A stretch of DNA of 64,000 nucleotides from JABMQW01 sp964439935 (GTDB lineage Bacteria; Fidelibacterota; Marinisomatia; Marinisomatales; TCS56): contig CAYTPW010000001.1 in NCBI GenBank assembly GCA_964439935.1, forward strand, positions 62,001 through 126,000. The letters run 5' to 3'. The position numbers and the translations under genes are program-made. The notes under the pieces were generated by a model that was given only the letters and a program-made list of their open reading frames with translations, made no database searches and had not been told where the DNA came from. This document shows, piece after piece, positions 1-7,372 of this stretch. The first letter of the stretch is position 1; each line of letters opens with the position of its first letter.

Positions 1-1
1 C

Positions 2-142
2 ATTAGTAGTGCAGCGAGTGGTGAGGATTTTGGTAAGATAATGGAATTGCTCTGGTTCTTTGCCCGCGGTGGCAAGAAAGTCTGTAACAAGGCTGTGAGC
101 AGTGCTGTACGCGTGGTCCTCGAGCAGTGGGAGGAGTCGTGA
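2..142 (+). CDS. C-GCAxxG-C-C family protein, C-terminal fragment (cut by window edge)
   Basis: Only the last 46 residues and the TGA stop lie in the window; the start is upstream. The visible tail reads ...ELLWFFARGGKKVCNKAV... and aligns by eye with the tail of the next gene (FKFFVRGGPKMCKGVV), including the final conserved cysteine of the C-GCAxxG-C-C putative redox family. The two genes are therefore tandem paralogues, 30 bases apart and probably co-transcribed. The part that would carry the first cysteine (or selenocysteine) is missing, so I cannot say whether this copy is also a selenoprotein. Function is unknown beyond the redox-motif inference. Confidence 0.6.
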   Translation: MSSAASGEDFGKIMELLWFFARGGKKVCNKAVSSAVRVVLEQWEES

Positions 143-172
143 AAGTAAATATTCTTGAGAGGCGAGGGAACT

Positions 173-817
173 ATGACTGACATATCCAGAAAAGACTTTT
201 TTCGTTGGCTGGCAGCTGGTATTGGATCAATCGGTGCTTTATTCATGACAGGATTCACAAACCGGAATAAACTGGCCAATACCGTTGATGCATTTGACAA
301 AATATCACAGGCTTCAGTAATACCGGATTCTACAACGATTGAATTACCTTCGACAGCAACAGTTGATCCCATTATCGAGCCAACAATTGAATATGCACTA
401 GAGCAATTCGATTCGGGCTACAACTGAGCAGAATCAGTTCTCCTTGCGGTCAGCAGGGACAGTGGGCAGGATTGTTCGTGTGTATCTCACATTGCCTCTG
501 GTTTGGGAGGGGGTTTGGGAGTCGGAGAAGTGTGTGGAGCTGCATCCGGTGCCGTATTGGCAATTGGACTATTACATGATGAGGGTCAATCTGACTTGGT
601 AATGAAAAAATCCAAGGATTATATGCATCGGTTTGCTGAAGTAAACGGTGCAATGCGCTGTGTAGATATTATCGGTTTTGATGTTAATAACGTAGACGCC
701 AGTAGTATCAAGGGGATTTTTAAGTTTTTTGTCCGCGGTGGGCCGAAAATGTGTAAGGGGGTCGTAAGCAACGCTGTCCGGCTGTTCATGGAGGGTCGGA
801 GAGATTGGGCTAAATAG
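173..817 (+). CDS. C-GCAxxG-C-C family redox protein, predicted selenoprotein (Sec encoded by UGA at 425-427)
   Basis: Read through the in-frame TGA, this is a 214-residue protein. Residues 4-30 (ISRKDFFRWLAAG then a hydrophobic stretch) look like a Tat-type or membrane-anchoring leader with RK instead of RR. The segment before the TGA ends FDSGYN and the segment after it starts AESVLL; family members typically have GYNCAQ at this point, so Sec85 replaces the first motif cysteine. Downstream are C101, C103, C121 in VCGAASGA, C163 in RCVDIIGFD, and C194 in KMCKGVV, matching the remaining motif in order. ATG at 173 has a purine-rich GAGGCGAGGG just upstream; TTG at 155 is possible. A SECIS-like hairpin starts 9 bases after the UGA. 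The alternative is a nonsense mutation splitting the gene, but the exact motif position and the hairpin argue against decay. Substrate and partner are unknown; a thiol/selenol redox role in the envelope is inference. Confidence 0.8.
425..460 (+). promoter_or_regulatory. Sec UGA codon plus bacterial SECIS-like hairpin
   Basis: UGA is at 425-427. The hairpin spans 437-460. Going out from the loop (448-452, GGUCA), the pairs are C447-G453, G446-C454, then a bulged U445, U444-A455, C443-G456, C442-G457, bulged U441, C440-G458, bulged U439, U438-A459 and G437-C460. The apical part (CCU, bulged U, GC, loop GGUCA, GC, AGG) has the same architecture as the E. coli fdhF SECIS apex (GGU, bulged U, GC, a loop containing GGUC, GC, ACC), which SelB recognises through the bulged U and the GGUC loop. 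The loop begins about 20 nt after the UGA, close to the fdhF spacing. Confidence 0.75.
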
Positions 818-1377
818 AAAATGATCGTGTGGTTCACTCCGAATTGCGACCTGCCCCCATTTCTGTTTTAATAAGACAGGAATAGCCACCACCAGATAAT
901 ACACAGCCCAATCAGCGCGCACCGGCCTACGCTGGAACCAGGGTAAATATATTTATAGTCTGTAAGACGATAAGACAGCATTCTTTTAATCCATTATCAC
1001 TGGAAAATCTCATAAGACTTGCAGCATAGCTAAAATAGGATAAATTACTCCTATTATCTTGTATAATAGTCAATTGCTGTGTAAAATAAATTAATTGTTA
1101 TAACGAATAATCGGTATGAATCGTTGTACAAGGGGTAAAACCTGGACGTCTCAACACGAAAATGTTATTACAGTTACTTAAAAAATCAAAAATTAAACTC
1201 GGCCGGTATCAGGAGTAAATCTTTTTTATATTTTAATCGAAATATATAATGACAAACTTTACTACCTGCACATATCCGGACGTTAACTAAACCATGGTAA
1301 ACAACTCTGCGTTTATCCCAATATTGAGCCGGTATACTCAACCGCATTCTGATAGATTGAACCAACTGCTGGTTCCT

Positions 1378-1392
1378 AATTGCATTGCAATT
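1378..1392. promoter_or_regulatory. Perfect palindrome, possible operator
   Basis: AATTGCA, one central T, TGCAATT: 7-base arms, about 36 bases before the candidate -35 box and about 100 bases before the first gene of the operon. The position suits a dimeric regulator such as the ArsR-type protein encoded at the end of the same operon, but no second copy was found near that gene, so the pairing is speculative. Confidence 0.35.
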
Positions 1393-1427
1393 TGGTACAC
1401 ACTAAAAACGGACTTTGATATACGAAG

Positions 1428-1455
1428 TTGAAAATGATTATGATATGAATATGAA
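1428..1455 (+). promoter_or_regulatory. Candidate sigma-70-type promoter
   Basis: TTGAAA at 1428-1433, a 16-base spacer, and TATGAA at 1450-1455, just upstream of the Shine-Dalgarno at 1464. Such AT-rich matches are common by chance and promoter consensus in this phylum may differ, so this is only a candidate. Confidence 0.3.
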
Positions 1456-1463
1456 TAATAAAC

Positions 1464-1485
1464 GGAGGGTTATTTTATGCCGTAG
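1464..1485 (+). promoter_or_regulatory. Strong Shine-Dalgarno followed by a two-codon leader frame (ATG CCG TAG)
   Basis: GGAGGG at 1464-1469 is ideally spaced (7 bases) from ATG at 1477, but that frame stops at once with TAG at 1483-1485. The real gene starts at ATG 1494, in a different frame, 8 bases after this stop, and has no good Shine-Dalgarno of its own. An in-frame TAA at 1491-1493 excludes any earlier start. The layout suggests reinitiation or coupling from a minimal upstream frame. Alternatively the ribosome simply uses ATG 1494 with a long spacer. Confidence 0.4.
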
Positions 1486-1493
1486 GTAAATAA

Positions 1494-2660
1494 ATGAATA
1501 CCAAAAGTGATCCTTCATTGATATCTGAGGTTCGTAATTATGGCCTGTTTGACACCAAGGCTTGTTTTCAATGCGGTAGTTGTACCCTAACCTGTAATTT
1601 GACTTCTAATGCTGCTCCTTTTCCACGACGCACTTTTCGCTTTGCAATGTTAGGTCTACGAAAAAACCTATTGGCCAGCTTGGAACCGTGGCTGTGTTAT
1701 TATTGTGGCGACTGTTCAATTGCCTGCCCCAGGCAGACCGAACCGGGGGAGGGGATGATGACCTTAAGACGCTTCCTTACCGCTTGTTACGATTGGACCG
1801 GTTTATCTAAAAGGGTCTATCAATCCCGGTTGTGGGAAATCGGTTCAATGGTTTTGGTTGGATTATTTGTGTTGCTGCTGGTTGGATACTATCATATCAA
1901 AACAGTAGGCCTTGAATATGGGGATTTAGTCTCAACCGAGTATATTTCTGAAATCATGGCCGAAGAATTTATGCAACACATGTTTGGCCTGATTAAAACT
2001 TTTACCATTCTGATCTTCCTGTTTCCGGTGGTAATACTTTTGTCCAATGCCTTTCGAATGTACTGGTTTACTATGCATAATGGAACCCAATTAAAGATTC
2101 CCTTCTCAGTTTATCTGACCGAAGCAAAAACGCTGATACTGCATGCCGTAACGCAGAAACGATTTAAGGATTGTGATCATAATCGACGCTGGCTTATTCA
2201 CGGACTGCTGGTGTTCGGCTGCGTCTTGATGTCAGTCCTGTTGATTTTTTTTCTGGAATGGTTTCAGACCGATAATATCTACCCGCTATACCATCCTCAA
2301 AGATGGTTGGGTTATTTAGCCACCGCAGCTCTGATAATTGCATCCGTTGAGATAATTATTGGTCGTATCAGGAAACGATCGGAAAATCACAAAATATCGG
2401 ATTTTAGCGACTGGAATTTACCGGTTTTACTGTTGCTCACAACGGTGTCCGGGATTGTGCTCCATATTTTCCGGTATCTGGGTTATTCGTTTGCCGTGCA
2501 TTTTACCTATGCCATACATCTGGCAATTATGGCACCATTGCTGGTAATCGAAATACCATTTGGCAAGTTGAGTCACATATTGTACCGGCCCCTCGCAATC
2601 TACTTTAATGCTGTCCGGGAAAGGGTGTCACTGAATGAATTGAAAGGGGGGACAGGCTGA
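1494..2660 (+). CDS. QmoC-like protein: HdrC iron-sulfur domain fused to HdrE-like membrane domain
   Basis: A 388-residue protein. The N-terminus has two HdrC-type 4Fe-4S motifs, CFQCGSCTLTC at residues 24-34 and CYYCGDCSIACP around 74-84. The rest holds about six hydrophobic segments (about 116-137, 165-190, 234-255, 266-285, 305-328, 337-355), as in the cytochrome b-like HdrE/DsrM part of QmoC, whose usual length is about 380-400 residues. Such subunits pass electrons between cytoplasmic HdrA-type flavoproteins and the membrane quinone pool. It is the first gene of the operon, 2 bases before the HdrA/NuoE fusion, so it probably anchors the whole complex to the membrane. Calling it Qmo proper is not justified, because sulfate-reduction genes are absent here. 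Confidence 0.75.
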   Translation: MNTKSDPSLISEVRNYGLFDTKACFQCGSCTLTCNLTSNAAPFPRRTFRFAMLGLRKNLLASLEPWLCYYCGDCSIACPRQTEPGEGMMTLRRFLTACYDWTGLSKRVYQSRLWEIGSMVLVGLFVLLLVGYYHIKTVGLEYGDLVSTEYISEIMAEEFMQHMFGLIKTFTILIFLFPVVILLSNAFRMYWFTMHNGTQLKIPFSVYLTEAKTLILHAVTQKRFKDCDHNRRWLIHGLLVFGCVLMSVLLIFFLEWFQTDNIYPLYHPQRWLGYLATAALIIASVEIIIGRIRKRSENHKISDFSDWNLPVLLLLTTVSGIVLHIFRYLGYSFAVHFTYAIHLAIMAPLLVIEIPFGKLSHILYRPLAIYFNAVRERVSLNELKGGTG

Positions 2661-2662
2661 TC

Positions 2663-3541
2663 ATGTGTCCTGAAAATACAAATCACAATGTTGGTGCTGC
2701 CCTGGTTTTGGGTGGTGGTATCGGTGGTATGCAAGCCGCTCTGGATCTAGCAGAATCGGGTATCAAAGTATACCTGGTCGAAAAAAACCCGTCGATCGGC
2801 GGTGTAATGGCGCAACTGGATAAAACCTTTCCTACCAATGATTGCGCAATGTGTACCATGGCTCCCAGATTAGTAGAACTTGGTCGGCATAAAGATATAG
2901 AATTAATTACTATGGCGGACATCGAAAGTGTCAGCGGCGAGCCAGGTAACTTCCACATCAAAGTGAAGAAAAGACCAAGATTTGTTGATGAAGATAAATG
3001 TACCGGTTGTGGTATATGTGCCGAGCACTGCCCTGTTCGCAAGGTTATCTATGTTTCTCCAGGGGAAGAATCAGTTGAGATTGCTGCAGAGGACCAGGAC
3101 CGGATTTCCCGTATTATAGCTGATTATAAGGACAGTGGTAATGGACTGTTACCTGTCCTGGAGGACGCTAACAATGAATTTGGATACTTACCGGAGGAAG
3201 TGATTAAATATATTGCCCGGGAGTTGAATTATCCCTTGAGCGTTGTCTATCGGTTGGCGACTTTTTACAATGCATTCAGTTTAACGCCACGCGGGAAAGT
3301 GATTTTAAAAGCCTGTCTGGGAACCGCCTGCTATGTTAAGGGGGGTAAACGTATACAGGAATTGCTGGAGAAAAAATTGAATATTGGCCTCGGGGAGACG
3401 ACGCCGGACCTGCAATTTAGTTTGGAAGCCGTTAATTGTCTTGGTTGCTGCGGACAGTCACCGGTGATGACCGCCAACGACGATATATATGGTTATATGA
3501 AGCAATCCATGATATCGGATATTTTGAGAAAATATGGATAA
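2663..3541 (+). CDS. HdrA N-terminal FAD half fused to NuoE-type 2Fe-2S domain
   Basis: A 292-residue fusion. Residues 10-125 match the FAD-binding first half of HdrA: GGGIGGMQAALDLA, the cysteine signature TNDCAMC and a ferredoxin-like CTGCGICAEHCPV at 113-125. The HdrA sequence then stops exactly after this CP motif. From about residue 140 it becomes a NuoE/HydC-type thioredoxin-like 2Fe-2S domain (NEFGYLPEE, ligands about C217, C222, C259, C263). The missing second half of HdrA is found fused inside the 9751-13017 protein. The start ATG follows the previous stop by two bases. Likely role: NuoE partner of the NuoF protein two genes downstream plus part of a flavin site. The N-terminal HdrA iron-sulfur domain is absent. 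Confidence 0.75.
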   Translation: MCPENTNHNVGAALVLGGGIGGMQAALDLAESGIKVYLVEKNPSIGGVMAQLDKTFPTNDCAMCTMAPRLVELGRHKDIELITMADIESVSGEPGNFHIKVKKRPRFVDEDKCTGCGICAEHCPVRKVIYVSPGEESVEIAAEDQDRISRIIADYKDSGNGLLPVLEDANNEFGYLPEEVIKYIARELNYPLSVVYRLATFYNAFSLTPRGKVILKACLGTACYVKGGKRIQELLEKKLNIGLGETTPDLQFSLEAVNCLGCCGQSPVMTANDDIYGYMKQSMISDILRKYG

Positions 3542-3554
3542 GTGAGCATACCTG

Positions 3555-3938
3555 ATGTCGAAAATTAAGCCAGAAGATCTTGATGTTATCAGCAAGAAGA
3601 TAAAGAAAACAATGATGTTAAGAGAGGGAGCCGGTAGTGCCAGAATTGTTGTACATATGGGTACTTGCGGGATTGCCGCCGGTGCCAGGCCGGTGATGAA
3701 AGCCTTGATTGATGAAGTTGAGCACCGGGATTTAAAGGATGTTTTGATTACCATTTCCAGTTGCGCAGGTTTGTGCAGCCGGGAACCAATGATTACGGTT
3801 GAGTTACAGGATCAACCGCCGGTCAAATATGTAGATCTGAATTCACAAAAAGCACTTGAAATACTCGAGACCCATGTTATTGGTGGTAATATATTAACTG
3901 AATATGCACTGGCTTCGGGCAGTGAACGACTGTTATAG
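3555..3938 (+). CDS. Thioredoxin-like 2Fe-2S ferredoxin-domain protein
   Basis: A 127-residue protein of the small 2Fe-2S thioredoxin-like family found beside NuoF/HydB in multimeric hydrogenases. Likely cluster ligands are in HMGTCGIAAGA (about residues 34-44) and SSCAGLCSREP (about 71-82). The N-terminal 25 residues are charged and probably helical. It lies 13 bases after the HdrA/NuoE gene and 8 bases before the NuoF fusion, whose N-terminus carries a second copy of the same fold. It is probably an electron-carrying subunit of the complex. Confidence 0.75.
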   Translation: MSKIKPEDLDVISKKIKKTMMLREGAGSARIVVHMGTCGIAAGARPVMKALIDEVEHRDLKDVLITISSCAGLCSREPMITVELQDQPPVKYVDLNSQKALEILETHVIGGNILTEYALASGSERLL

Positions 3939-3946
3939 GGGGGCAA

Positions 3947-6900
3947 ATGGCGTATCGTACCAATGCAATGATTTGCACCTGCACTAACTGCATATCCAAT
4001 GGTGCATTGCATATCAAAGATGCTCTGGAAGCGGAAATCAGTAAACGTGATTTGGCAGACGATATTCAGATCGTGCCAACCGGTGCCAGTGGTCTCTGTG
4101 TTCGTGGTCCGATCCTGATTGTACAGCCTGATGGTATTTTCTACCAGTATTTAAAGGAAGAGAATATCGCCGAATTGGTTGAGGAACATTTTCTCAAGGG
4201 ACGACCGGTAAAAGCAATGATGTATACGCCCCCCGGGGATGTATTACCTATCCCGCGAATGCGCGATATACCGTTTTTCAAAGGGCAGCGGCTGATCGCT
4301 CTGCGAAATCGGGGATTGATTGATCCCGATAATATTGACGAATACATCGCCAATGATGGCTATCGGGCTTTGGCCAAGGTGTTGCGCTCGATGACACCGG
4401 AGCAAGTTATAGCGGAAGTTAAAAAATCCGGCTTGCGGGGCCGTGGTGGTGCCGGTTTCCCAACCGGTAAAAAATGGAAATTATGCCGGCAGACACCGGC
4501 TACGCCCAAGTATATTATCTGTAATGCCGACGAAGGTGACCCAGGAGCGTTTATGGACCGCAGTATCCTGGAAGCGGATCCGCATTCGATTTTGGAGGGT
4601 ATGGCTATCGGTGCCTATGCCATCGGAGCCCAGAAAGGGTTTATTTATGTCCGGATCGAGTACCCATTGGCAATTGAGCGATTAGAAAAGGCTCTGAATG
4701 ATGCTTATGAATACGGTCTTCTGGGCGAAGCTATTTTCGGCACAGATTTAAATTTCAACATTGAGATTTTCCGCGGAGCCGGCGCTTTTGTCTGCGGTGA
4801 AGAAACATCGCTGATGGCTTCGATTGAGAGTCGCCCTCCGGAGCCTCGACAACGGCCGCCTTTTCCTGCCCAGAGTGGTTTGTATGGGAAGCCAACCAAT
4901 ATTAATAATGTGGAAACCTGGGCCAATATTCCGGTCATAATTAACTGGAGTGCCGACTGGTTCACTGAGATCGGGACTGAAAACTGTAAAGGTACCAAGG
5001 TATTTTCATTAGCCGGGAATATTAACAATGCCGGATTGGTGGAAGTACCCATGGGGATGAAGTTGCGTGAGATAATCTACAATATCGGTGGCGGAATACC
5101 GGGTGGCAAGAAATTTAAAGCAGTGCAGACCGGTGGACCATCAGGCGGTTTTATCCCGGGTTCATTGCTGGATATACCAGTCGACTACGAACAGCTGCAG
5201 ACAGCTGGTTCGATCATGGGTTCAGGTGGCATGGTGGTTCTCGATGAAAACTCCTGCACGGTGGACATGGCTAAATATTTCCTGCAGTTTACCAGGGATG
5301 AATCCTGTGGTAAATGTGTGTCGTGCCGCGAAGGTTCAATTGCACTTGAAGAGATCGTTAATCGTATAACTGAAGGTCAGGGCCGGGAGGAGGACCTGGA
5401 ATTGCTGGAAGATTTATGCGCCGCAATAATAAATGCTTCCCAATGTGGTCTTGGCCAAACATTGCCTAAACCGGTGCTGTCGACATTGCAGAATTTCCGT
5501 GAAGAATATGTTGAGCATATCAAGTATAAACGATGCTCCGCACTGGCCTGTAAACAAATAATATCTTCAGCCTGCCAGTATACTTGCCCATTATCTCAGG
5601 ATGTACCCTGTTATGTCGGCCTGGTCGCACAAGGTAAGATTGAGGAAGCGATCAAGGTAGTTCGCAAGGAGAATCCGTTTCCACTGATCTGTGGCCGGGT
5701 TTGTACTAATCCCTGTGAACTTAATTGTAAAGCTGGTGATGGCAGTGATCCGATCGCGATCCGGTTACTGAAACGATTCCTGGCTGATTATGAGTATGAG
5801 CATGGATTATTTGTCGAAGAAGAGGTTAAGGAGAAACAAGTAGCAAAGATAGCCATAATCGGTTCCGGACCCGGTGGTCTTACCTGTGGTTATTACCTGG
5901 CACTTGAGGGTTATCAGGTCACAGTTTTCGAAAGCCAATCTGAACCAGGCGGTATGCTGGTTCTGGGTATTCCCGAATTCCGTTTGCCACGTGATATTCT
6001 GAATTTTGAAATCGATAATATACGTAAAGTGGGAGTCGATATACGAACCGGTGTTACAATCGGGAAAGATATCTCTCTGGAGCAGCTCAAGGAGGATTAT
6101 GATGCCATCTATATTGGCGCTGGAGCTCATAAATCCCTACATATGAAAATACCAGGGGAAAATGTTGCCGGTGTGCAGAACGCCGTGGAATTCCTGCGGG
6201 CTTTCAATACTGGTCAAAAGATAGAAGTTGGTGAAAAGGTATTGGTGGTGGGAGGAGGAAATTCAGCCATCGATGCCGCCCGCGTAATTAATCGCCTGGG
6301 CAAAGATACACGAATCATTTACCGTCGAACAAAGCCGGAAATGCCGGCCATTATGACCGAGATTGATGGAGCTATTGCAGAGGGAATTGATATCCGTTAT
6401 CTGACGAATCCGGTGCAGGTAATATCATCCTCTGGCCGCGTCAAGGCTGTAAAATGTATTGAGATGCAATTAGGTGCTGTTGATGACAGTGGACGTCCCA
6501 AGCCAGTCCCGGTTCCCGATTCGGAGTTCACCATTGAAGCAGACACCCTGATTATGGCCATCAGTACTGAACCGGATCTGTCATTTATACCGGAGCAGCA
6601 TAATTTTCAGATCTCAGATTGGAATACGCTGGAAGTGAATCGGGAAACACTTGAAACAGGAGTCGATGGGATTTTTGCCGGTGGAGATGTGGTGACCAGT
6701 CCCAACACTGTCGCAGAAGCAATTGGCCATGGTAAGCTGGCAGCCCGGATGATTGATAAATACATCCGTGGTGAAGCGCTGGAGCGTGAATATCATGTTA
6801 CCCGGCCAGCCCTGCGGATTGACCCAATTGAATTGACCGACGATGAAATTGAGCATTTGCAGAAACCTGAGATCCCGCTACGCCCCGTGCCGGATCGCGT

Positions 6901-6997
6901 CGGGAATTTCTCTGAAGTTGAACTGGGTTTTACGGAAACACAGGCGATTGCTGAGGCTAGGCGTTGTTTACGGTGTGATCTGGAAATAGCCGATTGA
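3947..6997 (+). CDS. NuoF-type NAD(P)H/FMN subunit fused to NfnB/GltD-like FAD oxidoreductase
   Basis: A 1016-residue fusion. Residues 1-95 are a thioredoxin-like 2Fe-2S domain (CTCTNC near residue 11). Residues 100-540 are NuoF/HydB: the glycine-rich loop GLRGRGGAGFPTG near 162 for FMN/NADH, GAFVCGEETSL near 280, an SLBB region and the 4Fe-4S motif SCGKCVSCREG near 453. From about 540 the GltD/NfnB N-terminal iron-sulfur domain follows (CQYTCPLSQDVPCYVG, then ICGRVCTNPCELNC), the FAD site IIGSGPGGLTCGYY near 637 and the NAD(P) site VVGGGNSAIDAARV near 766. It ends with ARRCLRCD. The family knowledge points to two pyridine-nucleotide sites on one chain, so NADH/NADPH transfer coupled to ferredoxin or the Hdr part is plausible. 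Shine-Dalgarno AGGGGGG is just before the ATG. Confidence 0.8.
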   Translation: MAYRTNAMICTCTNCISNGALHIKDALEAEISKRDLADDIQIVPTGASGLCVRGPILIVQPDGIFYQYLKEENIAELVEEHFLKGRPVKAMMYTPPGDVLPIPRMRDIPFFKGQRLIALRNRGLIDPDNIDEYIANDGYRALAKVLRSMTPEQVIAEVKKSGLRGRGGAGFPTGKKWKLCRQTPATPKYIICNADEGDPGAFMDRSILEADPHSILEGMAIGAYAIGAQKGFIYVRIEYPLAIERLEKALNDAYEYGLLGEAIFGTDLNFNIEIFRGAGAFVCGEETSLMASIESRPPEPRQRPPFPAQSGLYGKPTNINNVETWANIPVIINWSADWFTEIGTENCKGTKVFSLAGNINNAGLVEVPMGMKLREIIYNIGGGIPGGKKFKAVQTGGPSGGFIPGSLLDIPVDYEQLQTAGSIMGSGGMVVLDENSCTVDMAKYFLQFTRDESCGKCVSCREGSIALEEIVNRITEGQGREEDLELLEDLCAAIINASQCGLGQTLPKPVLSTLQNFREEYVEHIKYKRCSALACKQIISSACQYTCPLSQDVPCYVGLVAQGKIEEAIKVVRKENPFPLICGRVCTNPCELNCKAGDGSDPIAIRLLKRFLADYEYEHGLFVEEEVKEKQVAKIAIIGSGPGGLTCGYYLALEGYQVTVFESQSEPGGMLVLGIPEFRLPRDILNFEIDNIRKVGVDIRTGVTIGKDISLEQLKEDYDAIYIGAGAHKSLHMKIPGENVAGVQNAVEFLRAFNTGQKIEVGEKVLVVGGGNSAIDAARVINRLGKDTRIIYRRTKPEMPAIMTEIDGAIAEGIDIRYLTNPVQVISSSGRVKAVKCIEMQLGAVDDSGRPKPVPVPDSEFTIEADTLIMAISTEPDLSFIPEQHNFQISDWNTLEVNRETLETGVDGIFAGGDVVTSPNTVAEAIGHGKLAARMIDKYIRGEALEREYHVTRPALRIDPIELTDDEIEHLQKPEIPLRPVPDRVGNFSEVELGFTETQAIAEARRCLRCDLEIAD

Positions 6998-7012
6998 GAA
7001 GCAGGAGATGAA

Positions 7013-7372
7013 GTGAAAATAGAACAAATAATCGAGATCCTAAATGGAGAATTGCTTGCTGGCGAGGAGTTCATCAAGGAAAATATTAAAATGGCCTGCG
7101 GTAGTGACCTCATGAGCGATGTTCTTTCCTACATAAAAGCCGATAGCACCATTCTTCTGACAGGCCTGACAGCCCCACAGGTGATTTACACTTCCGATAC
7201 GGCTGATATTAGGACGATTTGCTTTGTGCGGGGTAAACGTCCCGGGCCAGACCTTATTAAATTGGCCGAAGAACGGGAAATGATCCTGATCTGTGCCGAC
7301 CTGCCCATGTTTGAGGCTTGCGGTAGATTATATAAAGCAGGATTGAAAGGTTGCTCAGAACATGCAGGATAA
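7013..7372 (+). CDS. DRTGG-domain protein
   Basis: A 119-residue protein starting with GTG behind a good GCAGGAG. The pattern (MKIEQIIEILNGELLAGEE..., later GSDLMSDVLSYI and a C-terminal MFEACGRLYKAGL) is that of small DRTGG-domain proteins that accompany hydrogenase and NADH-dehydrogenase-like operons in anaerobes. These lack catalytic motifs and are thought to be ligand-binding regulators. A second DRTGG gene lies two genes downstream, with a CBS-HATPase gene between them. It overlaps the next gene by 11 bases. The signal sensed is unknown. Confidence 0.65.
   Translation: MKIEQIIEILNGELLAGEEFIKENIKMACGSDLMSDVLSYIKADSTILLTGLTAPQVIYTSDTADIRTICFVRGKRPGPDLIKLAEEREMILICADLPMFEACGRLYKAGLKGCSEHAG

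Larger units (their letters stand above)
818..1493. other. Intergenic region with the presumed promoter of the hydrogenase operon
   Basis: About 675 bases without a convincing gene. The minus-strand open frames near 570-922 overlap the selenoprotein gene and have no recognisable product. The 3' part is AT-rich and holds a 15-base palindrome (1378-1392), a possible sigma-70-type promoter (1428-1455) and a strong Shine-Dalgarno followed by a two-codon frame (1464-1485). No clear terminator for the selenoprotein gene was seen. Confidence 0.5.

Noticed and set aside
450..922. Minus-strand open frames opposite the selenoprotein gene
   Set aside because: They overlap the well-supported plus-strand gene, have no ribosome sites and no recognisable product; they are shadows.
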